From Syntrophomonas zehnderi OL-4 (GTDB lineage Bacteria; Bacillota; Syntrophomonadia; Syntrophomonadales; Syntrophomonadaceae), in the NCBI RefSeq assembly GCF_000983115.1, contig NZ_CGIH01000038.1, positions 1-64,000 on the forward strand: DNA of 64,000 bases. Reading direction: 5' to 3'. The stretch's first letter is position 1; the number at the start of each line of letters is the position of its first letter. The notes beneath the pieces are model-generated. The model was not told the origin of the DNA. It saw only the letters and a list, made by a program, of their open reading frames with translations, and ran no database searches. The position numbers were made by a program, and so were the translations under genes. This document shows positions 7,509-15,628 of the stretch, one piece after another.

Positions 7509-8744
7509 ATGATCTACACGTTGATGAATAAGTATACCCCGGTGGTGGAACTGAATATTGACGAAGATACGGGCGCGATTTTAAAGGTCGTCCAGGTGAT
7601 TCATCCGGAATACCTTCCCGTTGGCATTGCGATGATCAGAGGGATTCCCGACCGGAAAAGCCTGAACGATTGGTGGCGGGGACGTTCCATTCCCGCCAGC
7701 CGTTCCGGTATCCGGGAGGCTCTCGATATCTTGAAGGTGTCCTATACGGAGCAGCTTCTCACCAAATGCTACGGGCTGAGTCTGTCCGACCAGTATTGGA
7801 TTAATCCCAAGGCGCATCCTTTTAAATGGGAGGATATCAATTTCTTTCACAATCCTTTTTCCGATGATGTGGGCAATGCGCTCTTTGGTCAGGCGACACC
7901 CGGCAGCGAACTGGACCTGCTCTCCCCCTGCAACACATCGGACGGATGGCTGCGCAAGAAATGGAAAATCATCGACGGTGAACGCTGCCTGATCAAGTCG
8001 GGAAGCAATCCGTTTCAGCAGGAGCCTCTCAATGAGGTGATTGCCACCTCCCTGCACCGACGTTTAAACCGCGGGGCTTATGTGCCGTACCGCCTCATTT
8101 GGGAGGAGCAGATCCCCTACAGCATATGCGGGAATATCATCACACCGGAGACGGAACTGGTCAGCGCCTACCACATCTACCGCAGCCAAAAGAAGCGCAA
8201 CCACCATTCGGTGTACGAGCATTTCCTGCTTTGCTGCGAGCATTTGGGCATCCCCGGCATGCAGGAGTTTTTGAACTACCTGCTAGCCTTTGACTTCCTG
8301 ATCGCCAATACGGACCGGCATTTTGGAAACTTCGGAGCTATCCGCAATGTGGATACCTTGGCCTGGGTAGGCCCGGCCCCCATCTATGACAGCGGTACCA
8401 GCCTCTGGCATGACCAGGTCACCGGGGCCATCCATCCGGGAGGCGATGTGCCCGCTCATCCTTTCAGACCGACCCATGCCCAGCAGATCGCTTTGGCCGG
8501 CAGCCTGGATTGGATTGATTTTTCCGCACTGCGGGATATTGATGAGGAGTTTCGGGTGCTTCTATCCGCATCTCCTTACATCGATGAGGCTCGTACAGAC
8601 GCACTCTGCCAGGGTTTAAAAGGCCGGGTGCGGCAGTTGGAACAGCTTGCGTTGCAGCAGCGGCAGCATGCGGTCACGGGGCCTTCCCAGGATGAGCCGG
8701 GAGCTGAACCGGACTCGCCGGATTTTGAAATAAAGCTATCATGA
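7509..8744 (+). CDS. HipA-like (CtkA-type) serine/threonine kinase domain protein
   Basis: The 411-residue protein has an unassigned N-terminal segment (about 1-130). A kinase region follows: an ATP-lysine candidate in RCLIKSGSNPF (Lys163), the catalytic loop NTDRHFGNFG (267-276) and a metal-binding loop IYDSGTSLW (292-300). This order (LIK, DRHxxN, DSG) is that of the HipA_C/PI3K-like toxin kinases. No HipB-like antitoxin gene is next to it, and the first 100 residues have no HipA N1 domain I can see, so it is nearer to stand-alone CtkA-like proteins. Start ATG 7509 has GGGAGG 8 bp away and its own promoter. It is transcribed opposite to the flanking ICE genes. Confidence 0.7.
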   Translation: MIYTLMNKYTPVVELNIDEDTGAILKVVQVIHPEYLPVGIAMIRGIPDRKSLNDWWRGRSIPASRSGIREALDILKVSYTEQLLTKCYGLSLSDQYWINPKAHPFKWEDINFFHNPFSDDVGNALFGQATPGSELDLLSPCNTSDGWLRKKWKIIDGERCLIKSGSNPFQQEPLNEVIATSLHRRLNRGAYVPYRLIWEEQIPYSICGNIITPETELVSAYHIYRSQKKRNHHSVYEHFLLCCEHLGIPGMQEFLNYLLAFDFLIANTDRHFGNFGAIRNVDTLAWVGPAPIYDSGTSLWHDQVTGAIHPGGDVPAHPFRPTHAQQIALAGSLDWIDFSALRDIDEEFRVLLSASPYIDEARTDALCQGLKGRVRQLEQLALQQRQHAVTGPSQDEPGAEPDSPDFEIKLS

Positions 8745-8751
8745 GCTTAAA

Positions 8752-8788
8752 TGACCGCTCTGCCAAGTGACAAGGCGGTTATTTTTTT
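8752..8788 (+). terminator. Intrinsic terminator after the HipA-like gene
   Basis: TGACCGC (8752-8758) pairs with GCGGTTA (8775-8781) with one G-U pair, followed by seven T. Confidence 0.8.
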
Positions 8789-8792
8789 CGGC

Positions 8793-9041
8793 TTATTGCC
8801 CATTTTCTGCGGTATTTTTCTGTAGTGAGGCCGGACGAGAGGGGCTTTTTGTTTTGGCCGCTTCCTCCGCCTCCCGGCTCTCGATGTATTCCCGCACCGG
8901 CACGGGAACGTGTTTTTCGTAGAGCTTCTGCATGACTTCGTCCAGCTCGGCCAGAAGCTCGGCGTCTTTTTTGCTCATATACCGCTTAATGGCTCCGAGC
9001 TTTTCCGCGTCGAAGCTGATTTGAACGGTTGCCTGCTTCAT
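8793..9041 (-). CDS. DUF6103-family ICE protein
   Basis: An 82-residue protein starting MKQATVQISFDAEKLGAIK at ATG 9041, chosen because AAAAGGAG lies just upstream; the longer frame to 9077 has none. It carries the family block YMSKKDAELLAELDEVMQKL followed by YEKHVPVPVREYIESRE, then a polar tail ending ENGQ. Its role is unknown; members occur in Tn1549-like elements. The next gene upstream is a longer paralogue with the same wording. Confidence 0.75.
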   Translation of the reverse strand: MKQATVQISFDAEKLGAIKRYMSKKDAELLAELDEVMQKLYEKHVPVPVREYIESREAEEAAKTKSPSRPASLQKNTAENGQ

Positions 9042-9073
9042 GGTTTCGCACTCCTTTTCCCGATTGTATTTGT

Positions 9074-9484
9074 TCACATGCTCATGCTCATGCCCTGGCT
9101 TTCTTCCTCGTCAGGGGCTGCGTCCCATCCCGGAGAATCCAAAACCGGGGCGGCTTCAGCCGCGGCTTGCTCCCGCTGACGGCGGGATTGCCTCGGCTGA
9201 CGCACCCTCTGCTGCTCCGGCTGCTGTTCCGGTGCCTCCGGTTCAGGGGTTTCATCCGGTTGCCGCTCCTGCATTTCCGGTTCGGGAGCGGGTTCCTGTG
9301 CAAGCTCCAGTCCGAGCCTGCTTTCCACGTATTCGCGGACATTGGCGGGGACAACTTTTTCATAGGTTTTGTCCAGGTAATCTTGCAGTTCCTGCTCAAT
9401 GGACAGCTCCTTTTTGGCCATAAAAAAGCGGAGAGCCTCCAGCTTCTCCGTGGGGAACAACATCTTCAACTCGGTTTCTCTCAT
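9074..9484 (-). CDS. DUF6103-family ICE protein, long paralogue with an SMSM tail
   Basis: 136 residues. The N-terminal 60 match the shorter neighbour (MLFPTEKLEALRFFMAKKEL, YEKVVPANVREYVESRLG). The rest is a Pro/Glu/Gln-rich low-complexity arm ending EEESQGMSMSM. The C-terminal Met-Ser repeat recurs on the amidoligase fragment and on another scrap in this operon. ATG 9484 has AAGGAGG upstream. Same operon and orientation as the M23, GGCT and amidoligase genes. Confidence 0.75.
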   Translation of the reverse strand: MRETELKMLFPTEKLEALRFFMAKKELSIEQELQDYLDKTYEKVVPANVREYVESRLGLELAQEPAPEPEMQERQPDETPEPEAPEQQPEQQRVRQPRQSRRQREQAAAEAAPVLDSPGWDAAPDEEESQGMSMSM

Positions 9485-9498
9485 GGCTGATTTCCTCC

Positions 9499-9606
9499 TT
9501 AAAAATTCATATTCATTGTGTTTTCTTCTTCCTTCCAGGACTCATCTTCATCCTCCATCAGCGATGAAAACAGGAAAAATTGCTGGTTCGGGCACTGCTT
9601 ATTAGT
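9499..9606 (-). pseudogene. C-terminal scrap of an ICE protein related to the gene at 18607
   Basis: An open stretch without a start reads CPNQQFFLFSSLMEDEDES and ends WKEEENTMNMNF. The first part resembles HPEARQYFLFSFLLDMDD of the protein at 18607-18921. An AGGAGGTG site remains at about 9612-9620 but the coding start behind it is gone, so an internal deletion is likely. The end NTMNMNF parallels the SMSM tails nearby. Confidence 0.5.
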
Positions 9607-9686
9607 TCACCACCTCCTTTTCTTACTGTTGATGCATCTGCATATTTGGCGGCTGTGGTTCGACGCAAACACGGTCTATGTCCTCT

Positions 9687-10778
9687 TTATGGCAGATAGC
9701 TTCTTGGATTTTTCATTTCTCCATTGATTCTTACCTCGAAGTGCAAGTGTGGACCGGTGCTGCGGCCTGTGGAACCGACCTGGGCGATGATGTCGCCGGC
9801 CTTGACTGTCTGTCCTTCGGCAATGAGGATTTTAGAGCAGTGGCCATAGAGAGTGACGAAGCCACCGCCGTGATCTATGGCCAGGTGATAGCCGTAGCCG
9901 GTGTTCGTATAGCGCACAAACTGCACCGTGCCGTCCAGGGCCGCGCGGATGGGGGTGCCGCTGGGCGCACCCAGGTCCAGGCCGGTGTGCCCTCTGCTCT
10001 CCCCGGTGAAAGGATCAGTCCGGTAGCCGAATTCCGAGGTGACCACGCCGCGCCAGTTTTCTCCTAGAGGAGAACAGAAGCCGTCGGCCCCCACAAAGGG
10101 CGCGTCGGACAGAGGCAGGCCGTTGGCCCATTGGTCGAATGCCTTCCCATAAGTGGGAACGCTGCCGCCGTACAATATACGGTAATATATTTCCGCAGCG
10201 TTGGCCTGATCCTCTAAAGTAATCGTCCGGCCCAGGGTGTTTTCCAGGTTGTCGTAGATCTCCGGCAGGGATTTGATCGGCACGGCCACGGTGCGGGTTT
10301 CCTCCGAAGTGGTGCCGTCGCCATGGTCCACGGTGCGGGTGCGGGTTTCGTAACCTACGAAGCACTTGACAAAGGCCTGGTAGCCCGAGTTGTCCATCCT
10401 GAGATTTTCCGCGCCGAAAAGCAGAGCATAAAAAATCGCCTTGATTCTAATGCTGTCAAGGCTGCCATCCTCCAACTCCGCGGATATGTCCGTGATGGCT
10501 GCATCCAGCTCCGAGAAACTGCCGCGCATATCCCGGATATGGGCGGCGTAATCGGCGGGCGCTTGCGAGGAAATCGCCCCGCCGTTGAAGCACAGGTCGA
10601 TGGCGGTATTGTTGTGATCCGCCGCGGCCGAGAGCAGGCTCACGATCATCACGATGATGAGAATCAGCGGCGTCACGAGGGCGGCCACGAGAATGCAGAC
10701 AGCATTCCGCGTCCTCTTGTCGGTGGCCGCGGTGATGGCGGCTTTGACCGCCAGGGCGACGGTTGCGGGAGCGGCCAT
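9687..10778 (-). CDS. ICE cell-wall hydrolase, membrane-anchored M23 peptidase
   Basis: 363 residues. An alanine-rich start is followed by one transmembrane segment (ILVAALVTPLILIIVMIVSLL, about 29-49), a helical lytic-type or linker domain (about 75-215), and a C-terminal M23 domain with SEFGYRTDPFTGESRGHTG, HTGLDLG, LYGHCSK and GPHLHFEVR. His and Asp of HxxxD and the His pair of HLH, the zinc ligands, are present. It probably cuts peptide cross-links so the conjugation channel can cross the wall. It ends SYLP. It starts 4 bp after the GGCT gene. Confidence 0.8.
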   Translation of the reverse strand: MAAPATVALAVKAAITAATDKRTRNAVCILVAALVTPLILIIVMIVSLLSAAADHNNTAIDLCFNGGAISSQAPADYAAHIRDMRGSFSELDAAITDISAELEDGSLDSIRIKAIFYALLFGAENLRMDNSGYQAFVKCFVGYETRTRTVDHGDGTTSEETRTVAVPIKSLPEIYDNLENTLGRTITLEDQANAAEIYYRILYGGSVPTYGKAFDQWANGLPLSDAPFVGADGFCSPLGENWRGVVTSEFGYRTDPFTGESRGHTGLDLGAPSGTPIRAALDGTVQFVRYTNTGYGYHLAIDHGGGFVTLYGHCSKILIAEGQTVKAGDIIAQVGSTGRSTGPHLHFEVRINGEMKNPRSYLP

Positions 10779-10782
10779 ATCC

Positions 10783-11280
10783 TCACCACCACTTCAGGTC
10801 GAACAGGCTTTCCTGTTCCGGGTGCTGTTCTCCGGCCAGCCGGGTGGATTTCTCCACCGCCTGCTCCAAAACCTCGGTGTCAAAGCCTGCGCTTTGGTAA
10901 CCTTCCAGGATAGTCTGCAGGTAATAATCCGAGGGGGCGCCCAAGGGACGGCCATCGTTCATGACATACACCATGGCCGGAACAGTTTTGCCTTTCAGCT
11001 CCACATCGAGAATTTCCTTGCGGTAAAGGCACGGATATCCTTCATAATGGTCAAGAGCCTGCAGGTCTTTTTCCTTGAGCGTCCATAAGAGTACCGGCAC
11101 GCAGGTGTTTTTGAGGGGTTCCACCGTTGCAAACGCGTTTTGACGGCCGCCTCGGAACAGCAGCTCATAATCCCTGATCTCGCTTGTCCCCGCCACCCTG
11201 GCGGTGGGGCACCGGTAGGCCATCTGCCGCAGGCTGAGATTGCTGCCGTAGGCGATGTACAGGGTTTTGCCTTTCATCAT
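10783..11280 (-). CDS. Gamma-glutamylcyclotransferase-like (AIG2/GGCT) protein
   Basis: 165 residues with the GGCT fold signature YIAYGSNLS (residues 8-16), the middle strand VPVLLWTLKEKDLQALDHYEG whose Glu is the usual catalytic acid, and LYRKEILDVEL. The family releases 5-oxoproline from gamma-glutamyl amines or peptides. It lies 16 bp downstream of an amidoligase gene, a pairing described in comparative work on amidoligases (Iyer, Aravind and co-workers, 2009): one enzyme forms a gamma-glutamyl or peptide-like amide bond and the other may undo or cyclise it. Here it appears intact. The true substrate is unknown. Confidence 0.8.
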   Translation of the reverse strand: MMKGKTLYIAYGSNLSLRQMAYRCPTARVAGTSEIRDYELLFRGGRQNAFATVEPLKNTCVPVLLWTLKEKDLQALDHYEGYPCLYRKEILDVELKGKTVPAMVYVMNDGRPLGAPSDYYLQTILEGYQSAGFDTEVLEQAVEKSTRLAGEQHPEQESLFDLKWW

Positions 11281-11296
11281 TGTTCAATCCTCCTTG

Positions 11297-12020
11297 CTAC
11301 ATGGACATGGAAAGGCCGGGGTTTTCTTCAGCCCCGGCCGGTTCGACATCCTGATGATTTTGTTCTTCCGCAGCCTGAGCGGCCTCGGCAGAACGCGCCA
11401 GCTCCTTTTCTTTTTTCTGCCTTAGCCGCTCCCTTTGGCGCTCGGCCTGGGCGGGATCTTTCCAGGCGATGCAGCCGTCCAGATGTTCTAATAGGTGCAG
11501 CCGGGCGCTCTTGAATTCGTCGCCGATGAGCCCTAGGCGCAGAAGCCAGGTGCGGAAGGTGTACTTTTCATTGCTGCTTTGAGTCTTGATGCGGCTGGCG
11601 CAGCGCTGGGAGAGTGCCTGATGGCTGATGGCCAGGCAGAGCTGGATGTACGCTTTGATCTTTCCGGCATGGGTGGTGCTGTTGAACAGCCGGAACTCAA
11701 TGGTGCCTTTCTGGAATACGCTGTGCAGATTCAGGCAGTGATAGCGGCTGTTGTGGTAATGCTCATGCCTGCCATCGTTGCCGTCGTACCAAATGCAGCC
11801 GACCTGCTCCAGGGTTTTGGGCTTCCTGCGGTTGAGTTCCGCTAAAAAACTCTGCTCCACCTTTCTGCAGAATTGGCGCTCCCTTGCCACATCCACCTGC
11901 AGGGCTTTGTAGATCAGATCCTCCTTGCTGGCCATGATGTTGGTGATGTTGCGCAGGGTAACCGCGTTGTGCGGCGTGGCATCCACATGGACATGGATGC
12001 CGCAGCTTGCGTTGGCGATG
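11297..12020 (-). pseudogene. Amidoligase-family protein, N-terminus deleted
   Basis: The frame opens at the IS91 junction (12020/12021) with IANASCGIHVHVDATPHN, the conserved GIHVHVD strand of the glutamine-synthetase-like amidoligases (Amidoligase_2). It continues with KGTIEFRLFNSTTHAGKI, where the E and R lie in the ATP/metal site. The C-terminal part is helical and charged and ends AEENPGLSMSM. Everything before GIHVHVD is missing, including the first part of the catalytic barrel, so activity is unlikely. An internal ATG at 11986 exists but would not restore the fold. The break is caused by joining to the IS91 fragment. Confidence 0.75.
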
Positions 12021-12151
12021 GCTCTCCATCACGAACGAAGAGAACATCAGAAGTACCCGCAAAGTGAAAGCTCAAGAGGTGTCTTATGAGGAACTTCCTC
12101 AGCTAAGTTTTGATGAATTCTCTGATGATTATGTCATACCAATGCCGTTTG
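12021..12151 (+). repeat. 131-bp direct repeat, copy 2
   Basis: Identical by eye to 4273-4403; see that entry. Confidence 0.85.
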
Positions 12152-12189
12152 AAGATGAGTATTCGCAATGGACACCTTATGAGGATTGA
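12021..12189 (+). pseudogene. IS91-family transposase, last 56 codons
   Basis: Reads ITNEENIRSTRKVKAQEV to DDYVIPMPFEDEYSQWTPYED and stops at 12189, apparently the natural C-terminus. The first 131 bp equal 4273-4403. The 290 bp up to the next gene hold no ORF and may include the 3' end of the IS. Confidence 0.75.
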
Positions 12190-12480
12190 TTCAGCAGACT
12201 TGTAATTTATAATATATTGACGACCTGGACAATAGCTGGCTATGAGCATTTTTCGCGGCAGGAGCGTGAAATTTCTTATAGTCTATTTACTCATGCCCAT
12301 ATTTTAGATAAGGGTCTGCCGGGCAGTTCCAACTGCGGCAATAGTCAAGTTAGATTTCATATAAACCTACTATAGTAACGGTATTACCCATGAAAATTAT
12401 AATTTCACGGGTAATATTATGCTGATAATTATAGCGTTCCAGTAATATACTGAGAAGGGTAAAAAAGTAAATTCTTATCT

Positions 12481-13629
12481 ATGAGAAAAGTTATTTATTT
12501 AGATCATGCCGCAACTACTCCCTTAAATTGTGATGTATTGGAAAAGATGAAGCCATACTTATGTGAAAACTTCGGGAACGCATCAAGTATTTATCAATTG
12601 GGCATAGAAAGCAGAGCTGCCGTTGATGAGTCTCGATATAAAGTAGCCTATGCATTAAAATGCCAAGCACATGAAATATTTTTTACTTCCTGCGGAACAG
12701 AATCGAATAATTGGGCTATTAAAGGAATTGCTTTTGCAAATAGATTAAAAGGCAATCATATTATCACTTCGGCAATAGAACATCCGGCAGTTAAGAACTC
12801 CTGTGAATATTTGGAGCATAACGGTTTTGATATTACATATTTGCCTGTTGATGAATTTGGTGTTGTTTCTTTAGACATATTAAAAAAATCCATCCGAAAA
12901 AACACTATATTGATTTCAATTATGTATGCCAACAACGAAGTTGGAACCATGCAGCCAATAAAAGAAATAGGACAAATAGCAAGAGAAAGCAATATCTATT
13001 TTCATACGGATGCAGTGCAAGCCATAGGTAATATTGATATTGATGTAAACGACTGTAAAGTTGATATGCTATCCCTATCTGCACATAAATTTAATGGGCC
13101 AAAAGGGGTTGGGGCCTTGTACATCAGAACGGGAACAAATATAGACCCGTATCTACACGGCGGTTCACAAGAACTAAACCGAAGATCCGGCACTGAAAAT
13201 GTGCCTGGCATTGTTGGGCTGGGAAAGGCAATAGAACTATCAACTATCGACATTGAATCTAAAAATAAAAAAGTGTTAACGATTAGAAATCTGTTTATTG
13301 GAGCGGTGATAAGGAATATTCCCAACGTTTTTCTAAATGGTCATCCAACCTTAAGATTACCGGGTAATGCCAATTTTTTCTTTCAAGGTATTGACGCTAA
13401 ATATTTAGCGACTATTTTAAATGATGAAGGAATATATGTTTCCAATGGTTCTGCATGTAGTTGTAACTCAAAAAGTCCCTCTCATGTGCTTTTAGCTATG
13501 AATAAAACTGAGGAAACTGCGTTAGGTTCCGTAAGGTTTACATTTGGTGAAGAAAATACTGAAGATGAGGTAAATTATGTCGTGGATGTTCTATCCAAAG
13601 TTATAGAATACAAGCGTAAAAATCCATGA
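12481..13629 (+). CDS. Cysteine desulfurase (NifS/IscS-like)
   Basis: 382 residues, fold-type I PLP enzyme that moves sulfur from cysteine to FeS or thio-cofactor assembly. Visible are YLDHAATTPLNCDVLEKM at the start, TSCGTESNNWAIKG (cofactor phosphate), a cofactor-binding Asp in FHTDAVQA, the PLP lysine in SLSAHKFNGPKG, RRSGTENVPGI, and the catalytic cysteine in SNGSACSCNSKSPSHVL. The usual GSACTSG wording is changed to GSACSCNS, with a second Cys two residues after the first. No IscU, IscR or thiI neighbour is present: it stands alone between an IS91 remnant and a terminator, so its acceptor is unknown. There is no strong Shine-Dalgarno before ATG 12481. Confidence 0.85.
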   Translation: MRKVIYLDHAATTPLNCDVLEKMKPYLCENFGNASSIYQLGIESRAAVDESRYKVAYALKCQAHEIFFTSCGTESNNWAIKGIAFANRLKGNHIITSAIEHPAVKNSCEYLEHNGFDITYLPVDEFGVVSLDILKKSIRKNTILISIMYANNEVGTMQPIKEIGQIARESNIYFHTDAVQAIGNIDIDVNDCKVDMLSLSAHKFNGPKGVGALYIRTGTNIDPYLHGGSQELNRRSGTENVPGIVGLGKAIELSTIDIESKNKKVLTIRNLFIGAVIRNIPNVFLNGHPTLRLPGNANFFFQGIDAKYLATILNDEGIYVSNGSACSCNSKSPSHVLLAMNKTEETALGSVRFTFGEENTEDEVNYVVDVLSKVIEYKRKNP

Positions 13630-13687
13630 TGCTTATTCTAAAAGATGAGTATTCTATGAAAAAACTTATAAACAAAAATATACAAAA

Positions 13688-13733
13688 ACGAGCCGAAAAA
13701 TCGTGCCAACGCACTTATTTGGGCTCGTTTTTA
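13688..13733 (+). terminator. Intrinsic terminator after the cysteine desulfurase gene
   Basis: ACGAGCC (13688-13694) pairs with GGCTCGT (13722-13728) and is followed by TTTTTA. Confidence 0.75.
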
Positions 13734-13855
13734 TGTAAAACTATCTTCTCAGTTTCACATTGTTATGGCATCCCATTTGTAAGGAATATTCCTCCAAATC
13801 AGAGATTAACCACAATTTTTTTTGAGCGTCGTAACCGGTTCGGTCGTTGACGCCA

Positions 13856-15070
13856 TTAACGTCCACTAATTCGCAATTGTCCATTTTCCTCCGAAAATGA
13901 AAGTATATCCATGGAATATCCGGCAAATCCTTCGGAGGTCCTACCCTCATAGAACACGACCACGCGGTTATCAGAAATATGAATGACATAGCTTTCCTTC
14001 CACGGGCTGGAAACTCCGGTCACCCAGCCCACGGCCTCGTAATAGTCATAGTATTCGGATTGCAGCTCTGCGCTCAGAAGCTCATACTGCGCCCGGCCGT
14101 TGCGTTCTTTTACCGCCTTTGCCCATTGAGACGCTATCTTATAATATTTTATTGCCGTTTCTTTCGGCACAAAGCTCTTTACAATTCCCATTGCCGTCTG
14201 TGCATCCACCTTGGCGGAGTCGAAAGAAAAGTCGAACGCGCAGCGGAGGTCCGCAAGCATGATGTATATGTGAAGCTCATCCACATGGGAATCGTCATTC
14301 GCTGCCGCAGGTTGTGTCGCCCGGATTAGCGCTTTTGCGGCGGGATAGTCAAAGCCATCTAAAGTGTCACTTGAAAGCGTTACCCTGTGATTGTCCTCAA
14401 ACTGGGCAATGGTATGGTCCGGGTCGTAAGTACGCATGAAAAGGGAGCCGACCGCATCACCGGAACGGGTGAAGTTTAAACCTTCGGCTTTCCAGCCATC
14501 GGGAAGTAAAAGTGAATATAAACCGGTATCGTATACTTTCGTGTCAACTACGGCTGTGTGCCTTTCCTTGTCTAAAGTTGCGGTAAAGCTCATATTGATT
14601 GCAATGTCGGAAAGTGATATATAATTAGTATGATTTATGGTAAAAGCACGCATGGGAATCCGAGTGTCATCAATATGAAAATCACAGGAAGACATATGCG
14701 CAATGACCTTTATACCCTGCGATACTTTGGATAATTCTCCGCCCACTGGCGTATAAGAAAGTTGGGGCGACAGCTTAACCTGTAAATTATAACCATTACG
14801 TTCCTTACCATCGTCGTACCACGTAACCCCGAAATGCTTTTCCGTATCGTTCAGTATCATAGCCAGGTCTCGCAGTTTGAAATATACGTCGTCCTCAATC
14901 TCGTACGCCCACAGGGATACTCTTTCACCATTGATATAAAAGTCATACTGGACGGGCGCGGCGGAAGCAGCGGTCGTACCGACCGCTGCCAGTACCGGAA
15001 TATTCGGTCCAGTAGCTATAAATACTCCGGCGATAACGAGTATACTAATGATTCGTTTAACTATTCGCAT
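13856..15070 (-). CDS. Secreted protein with copper-amine-oxidase-N-like (stalk) domain
   Basis: 404 residues. A signal peptide (MRIVKRIISILVIAGVFIA to VLAA) leads into a region like the copper-amine-oxidase N-terminal stalk domain of Gram-positive secreted proteins (FYINGERVSLWAYEIEDDVY, FKLRDLAMILNDT, ISLSDIAINM; about 45-175). Next is a PsbP-like or unknown beta domain (YSLLLPDGWKAEG) and a C-terminal SnoaL/DUF4829-like region with YYKIASQWAKAVKERNG. No enzymatic motif is visible. It is probably an extracellular binding or structural protein. GGAGG precedes ATG 15070. A promoter lies at 15227-15256, about 160 bp upstream, with a short leader frame in between. Confidence 0.65.
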   Translation of the reverse strand: MRIVKRIISILVIAGVFIATGPNIPVLAAVGTTAASAAPVQYDFYINGERVSLWAYEIEDDVYFKLRDLAMILNDTEKHFGVTWYDDGKERNGYNLQVKLSPQLSYTPVGGELSKVSQGIKVIAHMSSCDFHIDDTRIPMRAFTINHTNYISLSDIAINMSFTATLDKERHTAVVDTKVYDTGLYSLLLPDGWKAEGLNFTRSGDAVGSLFMRTYDPDHTIAQFEDNHRVTLSSDTLDGFDYPAAKALIRATQPAAANDDSHVDELHIYIMLADLRCAFDFSFDSAKVDAQTAMGIVKSFVPKETAIKYYKIASQWAKAVKERNGRAQYELLSAELQSEYYDYYEAVGWVTGVSSPWKESYVIHISDNRVVVFYEGRTSEGFAGYSMDILSFSEENGQLRISGR

Positions 15071-15316
15071 ATATAGCCTCCTATCAATAACTAAAGTCAG
15101 ACAGAAATGGAATACTAGGGGAATACTTGTAGGCTCTATTTTATAAAGGTAATCTTACACAATAACGCATCTACCTCCCTTATTATACAATTTTAACAAG
15201 AGTTCGAGTAGAATACCTTTCATAATGTATAAGACAATTCAGGAGGTCTTTTGCAACACTTTTATTGACATTTTTTACGCGCTAACCGGAGCTTTTTACT
15301 AGTTCTTTTTGCGTAT
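15071..15316. promoter_or_regulatory. Leader of the stalk-domain protein with shared promoter motif and uORF
   Basis: On the minus strand TTGCAA (15256-15251), 18 bp, TTATAC (15232-15227) form copy B of the TGTTGCAAA-N13-TGTC motif. Downstream GGGAGG precedes a 9-codon frame MRYCVRLPL (15170-15141). The corresponding leader near 4717 also opens ATGCG-TAT, so a shared leader peptide is possible. Confidence 0.5.
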
Positions 15317-15487
15317 CTATTCTCTCAGTTTACCATCAGTAGGCTTTTCTGCATCTTTTGGTGTAGCCCATGAAGGGCCAAATCGAACAATACCATCTAG
15401 TCTATTTTCTTCAAAAAGTTTTTATATCCTGCGTTCAGAAATCCCCCGCTTGATTGCTGCATTCCGAACAGAAATGTAATCCAACAT
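15317..15487 (-). pseudogene. Small excisionase-like helix-turn-helix protein with internal stop
   Basis: Reads MLDYISVRNAAIKRGISERR, ATA, then TAA at 15424-15422, then KLFEENRLDGIVRFGPSW to KLRE. It matches the pattern of a common Firmicute DNA-binding protein (ISERRIQKLCEENRIPG). One base change (CAA or CAG to TAA) destroyed a 56-residue protein. Confidence 0.6.
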
Positions 15488-15628
15488 TATGATAATCCGT
15501 ATAATCTCAAAGAGAACTTTGTAATCACTCGTTGCGCATAATGAGAACTACAAAGCTACACTATGGATGTTTCTGCATCGTTTAGCTTTACCAATGAGAA
15601 TTGTAAAATGATACAGGGTGATATGATT

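Noticed and set aside
9029-9490. Plus-strand frames opposite the DUF6103 genes
   Set aside because: Shadows of the minus-strand genes, with low-complexity translations.
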